From assembly GCA_031260015.1 (NCBI GenBank), contig JAIRKR010000048.1, forward strand, positions 1 to 10,384: a stretch of DNA of 10,384 nucleotides, read 5' to 3'. How positions within the stretch are numbered: the stretch's first letter is position 1; each line of letters begins with the position of its first letter. A program made the position numbers and the translations under genes. Shown here piece by piece: positions 6,993-10,384 of the stretch. The notes under the pieces were generated by a model. The model had not been told where the DNA came from, ran no database searches, and was given only the letters and a program-made list of their open reading frames with translations. The stretch comes from Puniceicoccales bacterium. GTDB taxonomy: Bacteria; Verrucomicrobiota; Verrucomicrobiia; Opitutales; UBA9783.

Positions 6993-7032
6993 AAACTTGC
7001 AAAACGTATTATCGGTTCTCAAAGTGAAATAA

Positions 7033-7060
7033 TTACAAAAATGAGTATTTGTTTTATACT
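7033..7060 (+). promoter_or_regulatory. Possible promoter of the permease gene
   Basis: TTACAA (7033-7038) and TATACT (7055-7060) are 16 nt apart. The -10 box is good (5 of 6) and the -35 box poor. Transcription would begin near 7067, giving a leader of about 110 nt before the permease ATG. Confidence 0.4.
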
Positions 7061-7069
7061 TTATTCTGA

Positions 7070-7117
7070 TTGCAAAGTTACGCGTTTCTTTGGTTGGCGT
7101 TAGACGCCTCATTGTAA
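7070..7117 (+). CDS. Putative aromatic-codon leader peptide of the permease
   Basis: TTG at 7070 opens a 15-codon ORF ending at TAA 7115-7117, predicted peptide MQSYAFLWLALDASL. It has one Tyr (TAC), one Phe (TTT) and one Trp (TGG) codon before the segment that forms hairpins, and it precedes an aromatic amino acid permease. This is the layout expected of a ribosome-mediated attenuator. Against it: the start is TTG, no Shine-Dalgarno precedes it, and the predicted transcript start is only a few bases upstream, so it would have to be nearly leaderless. A chance ORF is quite possible. Confidence 0.25.
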   Translation: MQSYAFLWLALDASL

Positions 7118-7141
7118 TTTTTTAACGCCTATTTTTCATTT
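7096..7141 (+). promoter_or_regulatory. Alternative hairpins in the permease leader (possible attenuator)
   Basis: GGCGTT at 7096-7101 can pair with the adjacent ACGCC (7104-7108, 5 bp, loop of 3) or with AACGCC at 7124-7129 (6 bp). The second pairing is followed by the T-rich stretch TATTTTTCATTTTT, as in a weak intrinsic terminator. The two structures exclude each other. The first arm lies directly after the Trp codon of the putative leader peptide. Confidence 0.35.
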
Positions 7142-7178
7142 TTCTAAATTAATAACCTTTCAAAAAAGTAAAAATTTT

Positions 7179-8306
7179 ATGTTCAAATTCATAAATGCTA
7201 TTTTCATAGTGTCCGGAACGGCCATAGGGGCAGGGCTTCTTGCCTTACCTTTATCCTGCAAAGATATTGGCACCATTTCCTGTTTGTTGCTCATCATGGT
7301 AACCGCTTGGATATCTTACAAAACCGCCTGCATTACCCTCCAATTGAGCCATCAATTGGGGATGGGAACAAGTATCGTGGAATTGAGTCGCATTCTATCG
7401 TGCAGACGAACAAAATACGTTACTCTCATAAGTTTCTATTTATTATCTTTCGCTTTATTATCCGTATACGCCTGCGCAACGGCCGATATGATACGCGTAT
7501 TCCTAAACTTTCAAACGCCTATTCCGGGTTTTGTCATCTACAGTTTGCTGTTCTATTATCTTCTTAAACAACACATTCACCGCATATGTAGGGTAAATTC
7601 ATTGTTTTGCAGTTTGTTATTGCTATGCATTGGGTATGTCCTGATTACCATCTGGAATCGTTCCTACGACTTTGTTATTTCAAGTCACTTTTCGAGCAAT
7701 CTACTATTCACGCTTCCCATTTTATTTACCTCTTTTGGAGTTCAAAATGTATGCCCCAATGTTTACAATCTATTAGATGGCAACGTCCAAAAATCACAGC
7801 GGGCATTTCTAATAGGCATATTAATTCCAACTTTAATTTACTTTTTATGGATATTTATGGTATCCAATTACTTGCGAAACACCGATTTCCAATTTTTCAA
7901 TCAAATGATCCAAGGAACCGTAAGTCCAGGGATGCTTGTTCAAAAATTGTGCAGTGTTGTCGGTGTGTCCTGGATGGACACAATTTTTAAACTCATTTCC
8001 CTCCTTGCCATCCTAACCTCGGCAATCGGTATTGGCATAGGTATTTGCATATCACTTCAGGAAGAACAAACTAAAATCAATCCACAAATACTGGTGGTTA
8101 TCATTCCATGCATCGTGAATTTAGCTTTTCAAAATGCATTTCTGAAAATACTGTCCTTTGGAGGTGCGATTGCAACCGTGTTCGTAATTTTCATTCCCAT
8201 TTATTTAAAACGAATGAAAGAAAACATCACTTTACAAGATACCTTATGCTGTATATTTGGCCTACTTGTTATTTCCGTAGAATGTATCGATATGGTCTTA
8301 CATTAA
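7179..8306 (+). CDS. Aromatic amino acid permease, TyrP/Mtr type (HAAAP family)
   Basis: 375 residues, mostly hydrophobic, with about 11 predicted membrane helices. The first helix carries SGTAIGAGLLALPL (12-25), the substrate- and ion-binding helix signature of the hydroxy/aromatic amino acid permease family. A second family motif lies at 179-192 (LPILFTSFGVQNVC). Characterised relatives (TyrP, Mtr, TnaB) are proton-driven importers of Tyr or Trp, and chlamydial relatives are common. Length is slightly short of the E. coli proteins (about 400-415), mainly in loops. It stands alone between two terminators. The Tyr or Trp preference cannot be read from the sequence. No Shine-Dalgarno stands before the ATG; the upstream bases are A- and T-rich. 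The leader may hold an attenuator. Confidence 0.9.
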   Translation: MFKFINAIFIVSGTAIGAGLLALPLSCKDIGTISCLLLIMVTAWISYKTACITLQLSHQLGMGTSIVELSRILSCRRTKYVTLISFYLLSFALLSVYACATADMIRVFLNFQTPIPGFVIYSLLFYYLLKQHIHRICRVNSLFCSLLLLCIGYVLITIWNRSYDFVISSHFSSNLLFTLPILFTSFGVQNVCPNVYNLLDGNVQKSQRAFLIGILIPTLIYFLWIFMVSNYLRNTDFQFFNQMIQGTVSPGMLVQKLCSVVGVSWMDTIFKLISLLAILTSAIGIGIGICISLQEEQTKINPQILVVIIPCIVNLAFQNAFLKILSFGGAIATVFVIFIPIYLKRMKENITLQDTLCCIFGLLVISVECIDMVLH

Positions 8307-8386
8307 GTGGAGCTTTGGCACACGATTACAGGTTTTTTCAAACGTATACTGGGTTGGCATAACGTGACGTGTACATTTCGATTGTG

Positions 8387-8424
8387 TTGGCGTGAAAGTC
8401 GCCAAAAATCTGTGCGCAATGCGC
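8387..8424 (+). repeat. Two inverted repeats after the permease
   Basis: TTGGCG (8387-8392) pairs with CGCCAA (8400-8405) around a 7-nt loop, and GCGC (8414-8417) pairs with GCGC (8421-8424) around AAT, followed by TCGATTTTTATT. With the next hairpin they form three successive stem-loops in about 70 nt. They may be extra terminator or 3'-end stabilising structures for the permease mRNA, or part of a small RNA. Confidence 0.4.
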
Positions 8425-8437
8425 TCGATTTTTATTC

Positions 8438-8458
8438 AAAAATCACCCAGTGATTTTT
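8438..8458. terminator. Bidirectional terminator between permease and ftsZ
   Basis: AAAAATCAC (8438-8446) and GTGATTTTT (8450-8458) are a perfect 9-bp inverted repeat with loop CCA. The A and T arms give a U-run in either direction. It lies directly against the ftsZ stop codon (8459-8461) and about 130 nt after the permease stop, between convergent genes. Confidence 0.8.
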
Positions 8459-9613
8459 CTAGTCCAGTTTTAAACCATGACGTAAGTACGTAGGCGTATC
8501 CCAATAAGCCTCACTGCCAGCATCATCGAAATCAAATTGAATCTGTATGTTTTGACTATTTGAAATTTTTTCATTGCCAAGTCTTTTACGATAACGCGCG
8601 GCTTTTAAATTTTGCTTACAATAGGACCCTAAAATAAAAATTTCCACCCGCGATGTAACTTCCGCTAATTCCGCATACGCATTGAGCACCTGAATCTCAG
8701 GTGACCCCAAGTGCCCCTGCAATTCATAGTATAAGTTTTTTAAATCTACGAGTGGTATACCGGATCCCAATTGTGAAAACATGAAAACTTTTTTTATGGG
8801 TATATGCCCTTTACTGGAACGCCAAAATGGACAGTCGAATACCGATCTTAAAGCTTGTTCCGAAGCACGCTCGCCTTCCCCAAAACCTATGCCCCAAAAG
8901 ACACCTTCGGGTTTATCGGAAAAATGCTTTACGAAATTATTTAAATTACCTTCCAAGGCACCGGCAGTATTTTGCGTTAGGTAAATAAAAAACATTTTCA
9001 TCAACCTGGAGAGCCAAGCATCCCCTTCGGTAAACGCCTCTTTAATGGTCGCAGCGTCCGACAATGATTGAAATAAAATGTCATTGTTAAACGGTACCAT
9101 CAAATCTGAAGCGAGTTGTAGGGACTTCAATTGGCTTTGCACACGAATAGCTTTAGATTGTCCTTCGAAGGAAAAAGGTACGATGGGAATGCTTAACACA
9201 AAAGCACCCCATTGGATAGCCAATTGAACCAATTTTAAGCAAGCGCCTCCACCCGTCCCACCTCCTAAACCCACAAGTAAAATGAGAATGTCGGTTTTTT
9301 GGCAAAAAGCATGAAGGGGAGCTGCATCTTTCTCAAACATTTGTTCCACAAGCGCTTCGTCGCCTCCGGAACTAAGTCCTCGAAAGTGATTTTTTTCAAA
9401 ACAAAATTTTGGCAAAGAGGGATGTAAACTTTCCAAGCAACGCAAATCTGTGTCCACGGCCAAACACAAATCAGACAAAATAGATGCTTTGGAAAAGAAA
9501 TAATTCAAAGCGCGGCAGGCTGCACTGCCCAAAGCCAAAAACTTCACGCGTGCTCCCATTGTATGCGTCTTGTCTATGCCCAATCCATCCATATTTTCTT
9601 CATCCAATCGCAT
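8459..9613 (-). CDS. ftsZ: Divergent cell-division GTPase FtsZ
   Basis: 384 residues. The tubulin signature GGGTGGG (117-123) sits in LVGLGGGTGGGACLKL, followed by PFSFEG (146-151). A T3-like VDTD (53-56) and RGLSSGGDE (78-86) stand where FtsZ has NTDxQ and RGLGAGANP. The C-terminus has WDTPTYLR (371-378), matching the conserved D-I-P-x-F-L-R peptide that binds FtsA and other tethers. FtsZ polymerises with GTP into the division ring. Two catalytic elements are odd. The T1 loop, normally GGGGxNA, reads LGSAACRAL (28-36). The T7 loop, normally NxDFADV, reads EGNLNNF (221-227) and has no Asp. Binding and hydrolysis of GTP may therefore be altered. It stands without ftsQ or ftsA; its likely promoter lies in the 266-nt gap upstream. 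ATG 9613 has GAGG just before it; Met19 is an alternative start. A second, canonical FtsZ elsewhere in the genome cannot be excluded. Confidence 0.85.
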   Translation of the reverse strand: MRLDEENMDGLGIDKTHTMGARVKFLALGSAACRALNYFFSKASILSDLCLAVDTDLRCLESLHPSLPKFCFEKNHFRGLSSGGDEALVEQMFEKDAAPLHAFCQKTDILILLVGLGGGTGGGACLKLVQLAIQWGAFVLSIPIVPFSFEGQSKAIRVQSQLKSLQLASDLMVPFNNDILFQSLSDAATIKEAFTEGDAWLSRLMKMFFIYLTQNTAGALEGNLNNFVKHFSDKPEGVFWGIGFGEGERASEQALRSVFDCPFWRSSKGHIPIKKVFMFSQLGSGIPLVDLKNLYYELQGHLGSPEIQVLNAYAELAEVTSRVEIFILGSYCKQNLKAARYRKRLGNEKISNSQNIQIQFDFDDAGSEAYWDTPTYLRHGLKLD

Positions 9614-9718
9614 GCCTCAAATCTTGTCAAACCTTTGTTAAATGTGGATATCAAAGGACTAGACTTTATTTCTCATCGCACATAAGCCTTAAAGAATTGC
9701 AGGTAAAAGTCAGCGGAC

Positions 9719-9820
9719 ATGAATAGGCATAAAATGTTTCAACCAAAACGGGCAGCTGCCATATTAAATGATTTGCAAAAAAGTTTAGAAGCCGGTAAAA
9801 TGAACAATTGCATTGTATAA
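9719..9820 (+). CDS. Possible 33-codon ORF between ftsZ and the cyclase
   Basis: ATG 9719 (or ATG 9734) to TAA 9818-9820 encodes 33 (28) residues, with the core FQPKRAAAILNDLQKSLEAG suited to an amphipathic helix. AGG at 9701 is too far for a good ribosome site. It lies on the strand opposite both flanking genes. A hairpin with T5 overlaps its end. No family is recognised and it may be chance. Confidence 0.25.
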   Translation: MNRHKMFQPKRAAAILNDLQKSLEAGKMNNCIV

Positions 9821-9831
9821 AATGCATTTTT
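9809..9831 (+). terminator. Weak hairpin with T-run after the 33-codon ORF
   Basis: TGCATT (9809-9814) pairs with AATGCA (9821-9826), loop GTATAA, followed by TTTTT. The stem is AT-rich and only 6 bp. It is symmetrical, so it could also lie at the 3' end of the cyclase transcript on the minus strand. Confidence 0.3.
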
Positions 9832-9879
9832 GCACATCGACTTGAACACCGAAATTTGTCATCTGCAATGTGTATAAAG

Positions 9880-10384
9880 TTACTTTGTTTTCATAACAAA
9901 TGCACCATCCCAATCCACTTCAGGTGGATGCGACTGCATGTAGGTACAACGCTGCTTGTATACTAAAGAAGGATTTGTGGTAATACCGACATCTCTGTTG
10001 GGTTGTAAAGGTTCTAAAGTCGATGATTGCTCAAATAATTTCATAGCTTCGATCCAATCTTGTCGCAAATACTTCTGTATGCCTTTTTCAAAAATGTCGA
10101 TACATTCAAAAGTAGTTTCCTGTAAATCCTTTTTCAATCCAACGATTTCGTAAATACTCAAAGGATGCGTCCGACCCTTAACGATAATGCGATCAATAAA
10201 TCGAAAAACCAGCACGTCACTTTCTACAATAACGGCCTTGTAAGTGTCTTCCGTAACCAATGTATAAACGCCAAACATTTTTGCCCCAGATTCACAACGC
10301 GAAGCTATGTTGACCGTATCCCCCATCATGGTAAAATTAAAGCGTGTTGAGGACCCCATGTTACCCACCGTGGCAAATCCACTA
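9880..10384 (-). CDS. Class III adenylate/guanylate cyclase, C-terminal part (5' partial)
   Basis: The frame stays open to the right edge, so the 167 visible residues are the 3' end of a longer gene. The start of the visible part, GFATVGNMGSSTRFNFTM, followed by MGDTVNIASRCE, is the second half of a class III cyclase catalytic domain. Counting from the window edge, Asn25 and Arg29 of VNIASR match the transition-state residues. Thr18 occupies the purine-selecting position, where class IIIa has Asp; Thr marks class IIIb adenylate cyclases. The metal-binding aspartates lie outside the window. A ~75-residue tail with Y-x-R-x2-W-x2-A, NPSLVYKQRC and WDGAFVMKTK is typical of proteins that pair an N-terminal CHASE2 sensor and membrane helices with the cyclase. 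Such enzymes make cAMP in response to extracytoplasmic signals. It lies 266 nt upstream of ftsZ on the same strand. Confidence 0.9.
   Translation of the reverse strand, partial: SGFATVGNMGSSTRFNFTMMGDTVNIASRCESGAKMFGVYTLVTEDTYKAVIVESDVLVFRFIDRIIVKGRTHPLSIYEIVGLKKDLQETTFECIDIFEKGIQKYLRQDWIEAMKLFEQSSTLEPLQPNRDVGITTNPSLVYKQRCTYMQSHPPEVDWDGAFVMKTK

Noticed and set aside
6907..7032. 41-codon GTG ORF after the AlkZ-like gene
   Set aside because: It reads straight through the strong terminator hairpin, has no ribosome site, and resembles no family.
7307..8362. Alternative plus-strand ORFs over the permease
   Set aside because: They overlap the clear HAAAP permease in other frames and show no recognisable domain.
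9484..9726. Plus-strand ORF over the ftsZ start
   Set aside because: Mostly antisense to the ftsZ N-terminus, without its own start signal or family resemblance.

Overview
The window looks like a chromosomal segment of a bacterium from the Verrucomicrobiota or a related PVC lineage, possibly Opitutae/Puniceicoccales-like. The reasons are a strongly diverged FtsZ that keeps its C-terminal peptide, several paralogous 'GFTLVE' prepilin-type proteins, a FloA flotillin and a CHASE2-type class III cyclase tail. This placement is inference; no rRNA or other decisive marker is present. By eye the DNA is moderately AT-rich, and clear Shine-Dalgarno sequences are rare in front of the genes.

Left part (1-2396, + strand): an accessory prepilin region. 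The first prepilin ORF is open through the left edge of the window, and its upstream part is a degenerate 18-nt (hexapeptide) repeat array. A second, related prepilin copy follows behind a near-consensus sigma70 promoter but is frameshifted. A probable third, decayed prepilin start and a small uncharacterised ORF come after it. In neither main copy does the conserved ~50-codon stretch before the GFTLVE cleavage site contain an ATG, GTG or TTG in frame.

Middle (2393-5769, - strand): a probable operon read right to left: an MsbA-like ABC half-exporter, the flotillin FloA, and a small one-TM basic protein 2 nt after floA. All three are envelope proteins. Divergent from the exporter is an AlkZ-like winged-helix protein (5841-6890, + strand) with the QxQ motif of alkylpurine/crosslink DNA glycosylases, ended by a strong hairpin terminator.

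Right part: an aromatic amino acid permease of the TyrP/Mtr family (7179-8306, +). Its leader could encode a 15-residue peptide with Tyr, Phe and Trp codons overlapping alternative hairpins, so attenuation is a testable idea. A symmetrical terminator separates it from the convergent ftsZ (8459-9613, -). This FtsZ keeps the GGGTG loop and the C-terminal D-x-P-x-Y-L-R peptide, but its T1 loop is degenerate and its T7 catalytic loop has no aspartate. Upstream of ftsZ, instead of ftsQ/ftsA, is the 3' end of a class III adenylate cyclase (9880 to the window edge, -), with a possible 33-codon ORF between them.
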